Origin: Gonapodya sp. JEL0774
Lineage: Eukaryota; Monoblepharomycota; Monoblepharidomycetes; Monoblepharidales; Gonapodyaceae
Assembly: GCA_027604505.1 (NCBI GenBank)
Contig: JADIIX010000048.1
Span: forward strand, 1 to 64,000
Reading direction: 5' to 3'
Length of the DNA stretch: 64,000 nt
The notes beneath the pieces were generated by a model. It did no database searches, had not been told where the DNA came from, and worked only from the letters and a program-made list of their open reading frames with translations. Within the stretch, counting starts at the first letter, position 1. Each line of letters starts with the position of its first letter. The position numbers and the translations under genes were made by a program. Below, piece after piece: positions 1 to 12,900 of this stretch.

Positions 1-1528
1 AGGCGCTCGGCAGAGGATTCTGCAGATTCACGAAGACATTAAGAGATTTGATGACGTTCCAGAGTTTGATGCGGGCGTGGAGGTGTCTGATCGAGAGTGG
101 AGGATGATTTCTCGTAATGGATCTCTTCAAGATCCCGAATTTCATCGCGCCGGGGTCAGAGATTGCGCAAAAGACAAAAACGTCAACTAAACAAAGGAAA
201 AACTGGAACTATGAAGAGGGAGAAGATGAAATGGAGGAAAGTGCGATCGGCGGTCAATACTACAGTTCTGGTAGGAAGAAGGGTGCTGGCAGAAAATCTC
301 CCCTGGTTTTACAAGCAATCTACGACGCTGCCTTAGAGTACGTTGCTACGTCCGTCTTTCGATTGCGGCTCCTCTCTGCTGCGATCGAAGCGCTCGGTCA
401 GGCCGAAGGTGCCTTGAGCGACGCGGCCCTCGTGGCAACTTTCGCTCGCGTCGAGTCATTTGCTTTTGGATTGGATCTTCCCTCCACGCCCAAGGAAGTC
501 GAATCGCAAGGGTGGATCGACAGTGCCCAGGTTGGAGAGGAGCGTAGGGTGCCGCAGGTGGATCCGGAGATAGCAGTCCAGTACGTCGAGTGCCTCAAGG
601 CGTGGTACATATCGAGTATCGCCAAGACTGTGATAGCGTCTTGTGACAGACTCGGACAACTGTTGGATGAGATGAGACGTTCGCACAGTGGCCTGTTGAA
701 CTGGGAAGATATCGAGCTCGCGGTTAATGGTTTGGCCAAAGACTTCCTTTCTGGCGAAACTTTTGATTGTCTTGGAACAACAGAGCTCGGAGAGACAGAG
801 GTCAAGAAAACAGTTGAAATGGTGGTGCATCACAAGGTGAGATGACTCGGGGATACAACCCTGACTGATTCCTCAATTTTCCTTTCATCTATAAGTTCGC
901 ACGGCAAGTCGATCCCCAGATAGCCGAATTCGAACCCTTCTCCAGACCTTTCTACGGATGGTACGTGTACAGTAAGAGAGCACTCGTCCATTCTCAAAGT
1001 AAAGGCAGCTTCTCTCCTTACTTCAGCACCAAACATGAAAAACTCGAGAGAATTCTAAAACAGAGTGTCCATAAATTTGTTGCCGAGAGGTTCGCCCTCA
1101 ACAATCTGACAACGCCATGGAAAACTGCTGCTCATCAATGGCCGAGAAGCGAGGTGATCACAGAGTCAGAGCAACATTTCTTCCAACACTTACAGGTCCC
1201 GGATACAGCAGGAGTGTCTACGACTCTAGCAGAGCTTGCGGAATGGAACCTGGGAAGCGCACCGGAAGTGAGCCACATCGAACATGATCCACCCTTGTCC
1301 ACAGATGCTGGTGGAGTAGATATCTCACAAGGAGCCATCTTCTTCTTCCAAAAAGAGGACGCTTCAGCAAAGCCAACATTGTTCCAAGTGCCACGGACAT
1401 TGTGGGAAAGGATTGATCGGGAGATTTGGCGCCGGGTGATGGGGAGTGATCGGCTGCATCGGATTTGCTTCCGGGTCCAACAGAAAAGAACATCAGTCGT
1501 GAATACATTATCAAATCCGCCCACATGA
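1..1528 (+). CDS. Hypothetical protein, 3' part (5' end outside window)
   Basis: I do not recognise this protein. Three coding blocks join cleanly: about 2-82, 132-836 and 896-1528, ending at a TGA. The first join removes a GT-AG interval of 49 nt (83-131) and keeps frame. The second removes 837-895, with donor GTGAGA and acceptor ATAAG. An in-frame ATG at 117 falls inside the first proposed intron, so it could instead be an alternative start. The protein is soluble, without obvious membrane segments. It is acidic near residues 40-60 of the visible part (EEGEDEMEES), followed by a helical region and a C-terminal region rich in aromatic residues (WYVYSKR, FFFQKED). The gene lies 207 bp upstream of delta-tubulin on the same strand. 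Function is unknown, but the joined frame is convincing. Confidence 0.6.
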
Positions 1529-1735
1529 AATAATGATGACAAATTGAAGGCTTCATGAGGGTGCAATAATTGATTATTATGCACTTGTGCCCGAATAGCG
1601 TGGTGGCAATAACGTGACGACCGGTCGTTACCAATCTAGAGATATGTGAAAACTATCCAAGAGAAGCGACCGAGGTGCAAGAACAAGATGTGACGTGAAT
1701 TGGTCACTGGGGAACTCGTGATTTGACTCGCACGC

Positions 1736-3904
1736 ATGGATACCACCGATCAAATTATCACGGTGTGCATTGGGCAGTGTGGTAACCAAATCGGACTCGC
1801 TTTTCTGGACGCGCTTGCTTCCTTCTATAGTCTTTCGAAGCTGCGGAATCGATCAGCGAGTGATGGGGATCGTTGTGAACTTCCGTCCCCAGCCACACGG
1901 TTTTTCAGGGTGACTCCAATTCGACAAGTACCTAAATCTGAGTTAGGAAGTCTGGGCCGGCTCGAGACGGACGCAACTCCTCATGGAGCCCGGCAAGATG
2001 AATCGGGAGACGATGGTCTTTCACGGGCATCGGTTCTCTCAAAAGGAAGAATGATGTCAGGGTCGCAAAAATCCGCATTTGATTCCCATAAAGTAGTATC
2101 TTCTTCCAGTGTGCCAACGAAAGCCAACAGAAGGGGGACACCTTCGGCCAGTCAGTCACAACGGTCAAGCAACCCCAACTCATTTCCAAGAGATCGAGTA
2201 CCTCTTAAATCGAAACTTCAAAAGGACACCGAAACAATTGGACGGATTTCAAGCTCTCCCACTAAAGGAAACGTCGTGTCTCACTCACCCTTCACGGCAC
2301 GTGCGATAGTGATCGACACAGAGGCAAAAGTGCTTAGGCACATTTCAGAGCGAGCCGCGCGGACCAAGTCATGGCAGTATGCGGACGAGAACAAAAAGTG
2401 TTCAGCCAAAACCGGAGCAGCGAACAACTGGGCTTTTGGGTGAGTGACTTTCGCTGTGACACGGAATCCAAACACGAGGCTAAGTCAATCAAAAATGACA
2501 TCTGTGCATCCTGAGTTATTATGGTCACGGCCCAAGCACCTTCGAAATGGTTGCCGCTGCAATTAAGACAGAGGTTCAACTCTGCACAAATTTCTCGGGA
2601 TTCCTCGTGATCCAAAGTCTAGCTGGTGGAACCGGCTCTGGCCTAGGTTCGTTTGACGCGACTTTTGGGCATAATTCGGGAAGATTGGTCATGGTCCCAG
2701 TCATTTGCTCGTTTCCTGCTCCATAGGCTCATATATGACAGAGAATCTCAGAAAATCTTATCCGGAAGCTTTGATTGTGAACTTGGTTGTCTGGCCATTC
2801 CGTGCGGGGGAGGTGATCGTCCAAAACTACAATATAGTGTTCTCAATATCGCACCTTTACAAAGTAAGTTCCATGCCTAGAAATCAACAGCTCTTGATGG
2901 ATGATTGGAAGGCGTCTCGTAACATGGCAGGTGTCCGACACCATACTGGTTCTCCGCAATGACGATTTGCATCAAATCTGCTGCAAGCGACTCGGGCTCG
3001 ACAAAGTCTCCTTTGATGATATGAATCATGTGATCGCATACACACTTCTGAATATTTTCCACACAACCACACCTAGACCGGTGGGAGCTATTCCTCTTGT
3101 TGAGCCTTCGAACAGTGGGGTTGGACCAAACCTCGTGTACAGCAAATCAGGCCATCCTGTCGCGGGGACATTGTTTCGCGCGCTCTTTGAGCATCTATGC
3201 AAGCATCGAGCTTTCAAGATGGTCACTGTGCGATACACACCTCAGGTGCGAGAGAGAGAGGTGTGCTGTCACCACCACGTTTTACATTTATTCTGTGCCT
3301 TATACCAGGTTCCTTCACACGCGATTTCATATTCCGTGTTCACGTGGCCTAGTTTGTTGAAACAGCTTTCACTGATGCAGCTGACGGATGCACCCATCGA
3401 TGAAAACCTGAATGGGACACAAGGCACAGTCCCACACAATTATACGCGATGTGTTGCTCAAGTTTTAATCCTGCGTGGCCTTCCGCGGGATGATTTTGTT
3501 GATTTGCGGGAGATGGTAACGCAGTCCCGCTACACTGCCTGGGCTCGAGATCCCCTACTGGTGTGTTCGGCAAGAGACTCTATCAGTTATGAAAAGTCAG
3601 CGCTGCTTTTGAGGTAGTTACGGAACTGCTTGGACTACTCCCACTTGCTGAAGCCCTCTTGTCCGGACAGTAATTCGACAGCCCTCCTTCCCGACATGGC
3701 TCAAGTTCTTGAGAAAGTGTACCACATGTATTACCGAAACGCGTTTATTCATCACTACCTGCGATTTGGAATGACGGAAACTAATGTGGAGAAAGCTATC
3801 ATCTTTTTCGGCAAAGGTACGTTGATTTATGATTTTGTCAGGTACAGTTATCTTACGGTGTGTGTTTGTGTGTCTCAGTCGTCACGGCATATCGTGGAAT
3901 GTAG
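1736..3904 (+). CDS. TUBD1: Delta-tubulin, with a long insertion in the N-terminal domain
   Basis: Delta-tubulin is a tubulin superfamily GTPase of centrioles and basal bodies, needed for stable triplet microtubules. Visible here are the N-terminal nucleotide motif GQCGNQIG (residues 13-20), the delta-specific block ARAIVIDTEAKVL, NNWAFGYYGHGP, and the tubulin signature GGTGSGLG. After that come WPFRAGEVIVQNYN and FTWPSLLKQL, both at delta-family positions. Seven exons fit: 1736-2439, 2516-2646, 2727-2863, 2931-3245, 3309-3613, 3671-3816 and 3879-3904, all GT-AG and phase-consistent. The 63-nt intron at 3246-3308 is a multiple of three with no stop, so it can be misread as coding. Between the first motif and ARAIVID there are about 135 more residues than in animal delta-tubulins, Ser-rich and probably disordered. 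This is either a real insertion or a retained in-frame intron. Its 3' end faces TRA1, 52 bp away. Confidence 0.93.
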
Positions 3905-3956
3905 TTTAGATTGTACGAGAAATTAATTGCAAACACAGTGTAAATATGTACATTAG

Positions 3957-6900
3957 TCACAACCAAGGAATCCAGGTAATGTCCATCTGCGCCAGGTTGT
4001 GCGGATTTGTGGAGGCAGATATTAAATCTATAATCGTCTGGTTGACCGGTATGCTCGCTTCCACACTTTGCTAAGAATTTGCAAAAGAGTGTTTCAGAAT
4101 GGGAATGACAAACCCATTCAAAAAACAGAATCAAATTAGATTAACATCAAATAGCCGGAGAAGCAGAATATACCTTTTCTCGTTCAACACGGCACGAAAG
4201 GGATGATATTCGCTTTGAGATTAGGTCCACATTATTCGATATGGCGTCCTTCAGTTGTTGTTCCGTCGCAAGCGCTTTGTTGTAAGCGAACACATTTGAG
4301 GCGCCCAAGGTGACAAGCTCATCCCGCATGAACAGCACAGTGTAGTCCTCGACGTCGAACTGCGATTATCAATAAATTGTGAAGTAGTGACACATTCTAC
4401 CTCCGGAACACCACCAACCTCAGGCTCCGCTAGGGACCGTGCGATAGCCATCAATGAGCTGGTGAAAACCCCTTCTATTCCAGCTTTTGTCATGAAAGTC
4501 TGTATGTTCGGTGTCAAACGGAATGGAACTTTCTCGCTGGCTCCTAATAAAGCGCTTGATCCTGTAGGAGTTGCTGTGTCACGAGAATACAAAGAATAAT
4601 GAGGTTCTGTCGTTCGCTCATTAATATCAGTAAGACAACGGAAGCCCGTACCCGAATGGAGTTCTGTTGCCCAAATGTTTCCCGTCTTACAGGAGATAAC
4701 AATTCGAATGGGAAATCGCGGACCGATACCCATCACGTACGACATGAAGGTCATTGACGCATACTGCTGGGTGAACTGCTTCCTCAAAGCCCAGAGATCG
4801 GAGTAACTTTCCATTTTCGACGCCATGAACTTTGTTTATCGAACAGGACGTCATTTCAGATCATTCGACCATGGAGAATGGATAACTTTGATCCCCACCT
4901 TTTGTAGCATTGTGTCTGGGGCCATTTTGGAACTGATGTGATCCAGAATTTCAATTTTTGAATTGGTAAGCTCCGCTTTCTGTTGGAAGACAGTGAGTGC
5001 ATGCTTCACGTTGAATAGGGATTTGCAGTTACCAGTTTTTTGATATTGGTTCCATCCGTCATTGGAGGCAGACTCTTCGCCATTTCACCAAGTGTTTTGA
5101 TGTAGTAAACTGTGGGCTCGTCCTTGTACAGTTGAACCGCTTCACAATGATCCTCGTATATTTCATACAGGGATTGATACGAGGGATCGTCTTGCACAAG
5201 ACGAACCTGTTGTGATAGAGGAACGATGCAAGGAACGTGGAAGTAAAGCCTTCGACGTCGGGCTTCCTTTTTCCGTTCGAGAACGCTTCGCACATAGTTA
5301 TTAACGATATGAAGGAATTTTTGAACGCGATTGTGCTTACGTGTTGAGTATCCGGAAAAGTTGAAGAATGCGTTCCTCCCGACGACCCTGTCGAGTCGCT
5401 GGGTTCTGTACCAAGAATGGGTGCAGAGTTCCGCTGAAAGATTGGTGGCGATAGTGAACGACGCGCCTCATTGGACACAAAGTGGCTTCGTACGTACTCA
5501 TGTCCGCGGATTGTCAATCTGCGAAGACATAATCCATAAGATCTCACTATTTCAACATCTGGCTGGAAACGGTCTATTCGAATGAAGTCCAAATTACTGT
5601 CCTTATGCTGCAGTGATGGATACGGAACTGCCCGTGAGCTGGAGACGGCGCGAAATCACGATCACCACGAACCAGCAGATATTGGCCAGGAATCTCAATC
5701 TCGTCGAATTTCTGATGCTCAAACTCTACCAAATAGTGAGAGTAATGCTCCAGATGTGCTCGGCGAGAACGGCTCTCAAGCAGTTGCTCCAACTTGTCGC
5801 GCCAGTCTCGAAATTTTGCCGTTACTTCCACCAACGTGGGCTTCGTCTTAATAAAATCTTGTTCAAAAGCAACCTTATACTGTTGTGTGAGGGTTAAGTT
5901 TCCTGGTGTTCAATGGCAAGACCCGTTACTCGACATAGATGTCTTGGATCCTCACCTTGCTGTGCGAGATATGATTCATGCCATCTGCCAGTCTCTGCAA
6001 GTTTTGTTCCATTATCTTGGGGGGGGGAGCTGAGTTATCAGTTCCAATCTTCTGCGCAAGATTCTGTCCCGGGCCATAAAGATTATACATTGACGTCGGC
6101 CGGGGCCCGCAAATCCTGTCTCACCTGCACACCGTCGTTGAGAAGAGCAGCGATAAGTCTGTACATATCGTCATCGGCAGTGGGTTTCAACTTCTGTATT
6201 ATTTGATCAACCATTGTCTCCATGGACAACGCCAAAAGTGGGAAAGCTGTTTTCAGCATCGAATGAATCTCCTCAATTAGCTCCCATGGCAGTTTTTTGA
6301 CGGGAGGAGGAGTAGTTTCCTAAAAACGGTTGAAGAATCGATATTCGTCAGATCATCTTTTAACAACCAAGGAAAAAGGAAAGAAACAGAAAAACGAAGC
6401 GACACATAAACAAAAAAAGAAATAAACAAAATCTCATAATCACATCTGTTTCCATTGGAGTTGGTTGTGTTGAACGACTAGGACCGGCTGGGTCCGCACC
6501 TTGCTCCCCATCAGCCGTCTCAGAGCTTTGGGCCAACGATACCGGTTTCACATCGCCTTCACCACTTTGAACTGCTGCGGAACCGTTGGATGGTGCAGTA
6601 CTCTCCGCATTGTTTTGGGTAGTACCGGTAGGATGGGACTGAACATTGTGAAGGTGGGCTGCAGTCTTTCTGTTCGCGGCATGCTCCTCCCTCGCTGTTC
6701 GAAGGTGGAAATGCAAAGCCTGCAATTTAAATATTGAAGATAACCGCTCCATTTTTCAATCTATCATAGGGGCGCTCTCACCTGGGGATACTGCTTTGCG
6801 ATTTTCTTCAGAATAGTACTTGCGTGACGATTTTCCTTATTGGACAGCGCCATCAGAAGTTGTGGGATCCTAGTATGCAAATGTGGAGTAAGAGGCTCTC

Positions 6901-9900
6901 AAGATCGGAACACATGGGTTACGGCTTCATCTCACCATATGATCCAGAACCAAGTCGGATACTCTCCCTTGAACGCGTCGAATGCTTTGTACAATCCGTC
7001 GTTCCCGTCATCAAAGCTCAACAACCAAATGACCCGCGCAATATACTTCCTTGAACGGGCATTTTTGTATAAGCCCGCTGCTTGCATGTAACAATTAATA
7101 GCATTGGCGCCCCACTTCAACTCTGTCGGCTGCTCCTTAAACATTCTATCATTATACTGACCCCATGCCGCCCAGGCCTTAGGCGCATTCATCTCTATTT
7201 GCGAGGCTGAAGAAAATGCTTGATTTGCCTCTTCATGAAGCTGCAATTTGGATAAGAACTGTCCCTTCAGAGTGAAGAATTCGGCTTTCTGTTGTGAGTT
7301 GAAATACACAAGATTGGTGTTGTTGATGACGTCAAGACCAGACGCATACTCGGTCGGGGACTGGAAGTGGCATTTTGCTTGCTCTCGTAGCTTATAAAAT
7401 GCTTCCTGGATTTCGATGTTCGGAAGGGTATAAATACGACTCAGGGAGCTGATGCACACGTCCGTCAATCCTTGCTTGCGGGCAACGTGAGCAAACCGGT
7501 TGATAATCCAAGCAGTCTCGTGATAACCGCGATACCCATAGGAGCTTGAAGGATTGGTGCCGCTGCCACCTTGAGACAATAGTGGCAGCAGCGGGAGGTA
7601 TGAGCGATTGATGGTTGAGAAGATGTGCTGCCGCCATGATACAAGATCACTCCAGAGGTTAATGTCCTCGAATTGGTTGGGCAGTCTTTCTCGCCTGGTT
7701 GAGAGCAGTGATGGCAACCGTGTACAACATGGAAAGAATACAAAACAGCTCCAGCTTACCATGTCTGAAGAAGTCCCTTAAGCTCTTGGGACTTCCCGTC
7801 GATGTTGGTTTCGTTCGTAGCCGCAAGATTGCTTTGTATGTGGAGTGCTTCCGTCAGTTCAACCTGCTGCTGAAAGTGGTGCAGTAATGGCACGTGCGAA
7901 TTGGATACGATGTCTGGGAGCGAAATCCACTTTCGAAGAGACAATTGCACTCCCTTTTTTCGATCGACGGTATTCCAAAATGGGGAAGTGACATGAACAT
8001 TTTCAGATCACTCACTTCTTCGTAACTCTTTTGAAAATCTTGAGCTTTGTCTGGCTGTAGTAACAGAAAAGCTTCGAAAAATTTTCTTCGGGAGTGAAAT
8101 GCGTCCGGAAGGGCCATGACGTTCTGTTGCAGATTTTCCTTGTCGGCAGTCCAATCGGAGATGCGCCACGCGCATTCTAACAGTAACTCCACATTACCCT
8201 CCATTCTACTGAAATCTGCCAAAATGTCCCACTGTTGAAGCTTTTGAGTACAATTCACCCAGTGGTCCTCCCACAGGTAATACTCCCCTTCGGAGAACGC
8301 GAGCACACCTGTTTTTGCCTTGGCTTGAGCCGCTTCATAGAGTCCTTGAGCTTGAGTCCACATCCCCATTTGCTCGTAGGATAACGCAGCATTAGTTTCA
8401 GAATAAATACAACTGTCGGTAGCGCTAAAGTGAGACACAGTAGAGATTCTAGGAGGGAGATGTACAAACCGTCTTCTCCATAACCCAAAGAGATAATCCT
8501 CCTCATTGATTCCACCATAAAGTTCTGCTAGCGCGTCCAGTGTCAATTCTCGAATTTTCTCTTCTTCTTTCGTTGACGAAACGATAGCAGTTTTCGTATC
8601 TGATGCAGCCAAATTTTCCAGCAGTGATATAGATATATGCCAGGCATTAAACGTCTTTCCTAGGTATTTCACAAGAGCAGGAGGCAATTGTGCGGCTGGT
8701 ATACATCGAGCAAGGCCTTCCAAAAGACATTGAACGACATTGGGCCGCATTTGACTCTGCTTCGCGTGAAAATCCTTGGCAAGGATCGGAACAAAAACCT
8801 TCATTAAGTCATGTCGCTCCTTGTTGCTTAACATACCCCAACAGAGTGGAAACATCGAGACCCAAATCCGATATGTTGCCAGAGTGTCGATGTGAAGGAG
8901 ATTTCTCAGCGGTGTGATCAAATCTGAAATAGGACGACTACCTATCTCCTCGACAAAGCCAACAATATGTTGGTTGAACAGTTCCTGGAACTCGTGATGA
9001 GACTGGTTGCTCTCGTGGACTGCTTCAAATGGAACTTGCTGCAGTAATGCCAGTGACATAACTCTTGCGGACGTCGGAGCTTTCCCCAATTTTCCAAATT
9101 GTACAAAAGAGCTCAAAAGAAGGTCTGTGGTGATGTGCACCCAGAAATAATCTCCCAGAGCTTCCCAGTTTTGTACGCCGAGCATGTAATTCAGCCGCGG
9201 AAAGAGGGCGGTCCTAGATAGAAGAAGAATCCCGGAGGATTACGGAACAGAAGGTTGCTGATAAGTAAAGTAATGGTTCTTACCTGATACTGGAATCCAA
9301 CAGTCTGATAAATCGCTGGCGCATATGCGGATTCTCATTTCGACACGCTGCAAGGAATGCGTGTTCCAATTTGACCGTAAGCTCGGACTTTGCGAATGAT
9401 GCGTCTGAGTATATGTCGGCGACAAGTGTAAGATAACGTTCCATCAAAGTTTTGTCACTTCTGTGATCAAGCTTATCACCGCGTCTTTGCTCGATTGTCA
9501 TCAGCCTTAACATCAAGGCAGCCTTCTCCTTCAGGAAACGGTTTCAGTATTAATTGAAGCAAAAGATGGATATCGCGCGACGCACGAACTTTTATAGTGG
9601 GGAAGGACTCCGATTTGGCCATTACCCATTCAGATACGAGATCCAAAATAGCACGAAGAACTTCCACGTCTGTGGATTTTTCGATTAGCTGCATCAATGT
9701 GAGAAGTAGAGACCTCCTGTTCTCAGATGCCATCGTAGAGACGCGCAACTTCAATAAGTTCAGTAATGCTATCACCACTGCACCACTAGCTTCCGAGCTA
9801 GTAGAGAAGGCCTGGGCTAAAATCGCTCGTTGCTCTTGACTGCCTGATCCGACGTCCTTGACAGGCATCGGCGCTGGTGGAGTAATGTGGTCTTTAACTA

Positions 9901-12900
9901 ATTTCTGGAAAAGCTTTGACAGGCTCTGGATATTTGAGTCAAGAACTTCTGGTCGGCCTTTTGTCGAAGCTGTGAGAAGGCTGACGATGGACACAGGGTT
10001 CGATAAAGTAGTGAGACCGTTTTGAATTAGTGTGTCCACCATTTTGGTGAACAAATTATAGTCGGTTGCATTACGATCTTGAATCAGAGCTGAGTTTCGA
10101 TATATAATTTCCACAATTGGTTCGACACATGAAACCACACGAGGATTTTCACTGCGCAGAAGAGGTCCCAGGATCGTGTACAGATTGCCCACGTTGGCGA
10201 CGAACCAGTCCGGATCCTTTGACTCGGCAATCCAAAAGAGTAACTCCAGCGCATTCGATTGTACCAAAACTATGGACTCATTGTTTGGCTCAGAAGCGAA
10301 CACTTTCTGAAATGTCAGGGGGTTGAAATTGACATCTGGCCAAATTATCAAGAGTTCCTTCACCAGGGTCGCCACACGATGACTAAAGCCTTTCTTGTGA
10401 ATAGCATCCGGAAGCGAAGTCAAGAAACGTGTCGCGAAGGAGATCACCGTTTCCTTCAGACCTAATGGCAGTGAATCCCGGTGACTTGTTGACACTCTTC
10501 GCACACCCTCCCCAGCCGAGACAGCCGCTCCAGAGTCCAAGTGCTGTCGTTTAGTAGGAGGTCCTTCCTGGAGTTGAGCAGCGGCAGCGTTGCGCTTCGC
10601 TGTAATCTGGATATTGGAAGAATCTGGCATTTCAGTATCTTCGTGTATGTCTGAAATCCTCCGCCGTTCCCATTCGAGGATCAACTCTACAAGATCAATC
10701 GATAGAACCTTCCAATCTTGTGTTGCGTTTGGATGAATTCCTAACTTGACCAAATTTTGTATGATTAAAGGAAGAAAATCCCCTCGATTGTTATAGTAAA
10801 GATGATTGTGGCGAACGATCACAGTGTAAACATTGACCTGTTGAGGAATGTTATTCGCTTCATCAACCAATATTTTGCGACTCCACCTGTGCATCAATAG
10901 GGGAAGTGGCGAATTACCCACTGCAAGTCACAACGGGACAACTCCGACTATACCTGATCCATGGCGGGTCGTCGCCTTTCTGGTCCGCTTGATTTGACGG
11001 CGTCTCGAGTCGCTTCGGCATTACCGGGACTAAAATGTCTAATGCCTGGCGCACAAGAACTTTGTTCTCCGATTGATGGTGTCGAAGCAACGCCACAAAA
11101 ATTTTTATCATTATCCTTGCGGGAGTATCATATTGTTGAATGAAACAAGCCATTCCGACATGGGCACTCATTTTGCAGGTTGGGTCTTCCACTTGCATGA
11201 GATTCCATGCATACTTGGCCAGCGCTTTCCGCCGACGATCACCGATGATATCCTTTCCATACTGGACAAGCAAAGTCGACAGTTGCAGTAATTCGATCTT
11301 CAGGAAATCATCATGATACATGATGGCAACCTTTTCGTCGGAACATGGCACCCAAAGCTTCGCGTGCAGTTTTTCTACAATGTCATTGTCGATGGTATTC
11401 TCGAAACCTGGCTTGCAGAAAGACACATATACAATGGGAATTATAAGTACGCGAAGAGCCTGCACTTTCAAATCTTGAGAAATTGAAGCATCGTCTAATT
11501 TGTCCAAGAACTGATGAATAATTTGACGGCGAAGCTCCACTGGATACTTTAGAGTAACTTCCTCCCACAGAAATCGCTTAAGGAAAGAAAAATCCACAAT
11601 GGTGGGATTCGTAAATGCCTCCACCATATGGAACAGTAGGCTTGTGTCACCAGGTTTTTTACTGCTGTAACTGATGAGGACTTCCATGATAAGACGTGAC
11701 TGTCGGAGACTGTCAAGATCAAGTTTCTCCTCGTCCATTACGTCTTTCTTCCTTTGGGGCGATCTCCAAGCTTGCAACACACAGTCCCAAACATTGCTTC
11801 AAAAATTGCTGGTTAGTCTCTGTGACGCCGCGCTACCTCAGACAATGCGTCATTGCCAAAACAAATGACCTACCTGTTCTCTGTAAGCCATTCAGGCGCA
11901 AGCCCAGCAATCTCCCGGACAATACGAATGCCTTGCTCACGAAGATTCCCGGGAACGTCTCCTGTCACTTCATTCACTTGAAACGTTTTCTCCACAAGCG
12001 TCTCTGGTTTGCTCATTATTTCCACTCTCAGTTTTGTTGCTGACTCCATTCGCAGGATATCAATGAAAAGCTTGCTGATGCGAGAATCTGTGAGTTTCTC
12101 ATACAGGAATTCCACTGCCTGCGTATGATATTGGTTGAGGTATTTGACCAGAGGGGCTCGGAACGGGCTGGAAGCGGTTCTTCTCAACTTCAGTTCCAAA
12201 TCAAGCACAGTGTGCACTAGATCTTCCAAGAACATGTACGCGGACGAAGGAAGGAGGTGGAACACTTCCAGGATCGCGACAATAATTTGTATCTCTGGGA
12301 TCTCCGATAGTGGCTTGCTTGCGAATGTTTCCAAAGGTGGTGCAGCCCACATTTTCATGTGATCCAAAAGTTTCCGGCCGATTTCCACTTTGAAGTAGTT
12401 TGGGAGGAGCTCCAGCAACCGGGCGAGCCCTTCTAATCCTGAGACTGTTAGCTTTTTGTAATCGGAAAGATTGAGTAGAATCGGCCTCAATCCCTGCTGC
12501 AACCATTCTTTGGGTAATTTATGCTAAGGAGCACAAATGAGTAACTCTTAATTCAATTCGAGCAAAACGAAGTCTCAAGAGTACCTGTTGCTGCAGAACC
12601 TGTTGGAGACCTTTGTTAGCGTACTCAACAACTTCTGGGGACTTTGTGTAAAGAGACTTGAAGAAAACTGATATTATCCTATCAGTCGATCAGTGGTGTA
12701 AGGAAATCGAACGGTTGCGATGGAATCTATTCCGCAGATCTCTCACCTCCCACGCGCACTGAGAAGATTTGGTTTAGGATTCAGAAAGTCGGGACAAGCC
12801 ATCGCCGACGACAGTAGTCGGATGCAAACTACTCTTAGTTGCGTCAGGTGATCCATGCTTTTATATGAGGTTCCTTTGCCAGCAAGGGCCTGATCTTCTG

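Noticed and set aside
4070-9200. Active PI3K-like kinase (mTOR, ATM or similar)
   Set aside because: FAT, kinase-like and FATC order fits, but the catalytic GDRHxxN loop is replaced and the C-terminal blocks match Tra1 specifically.
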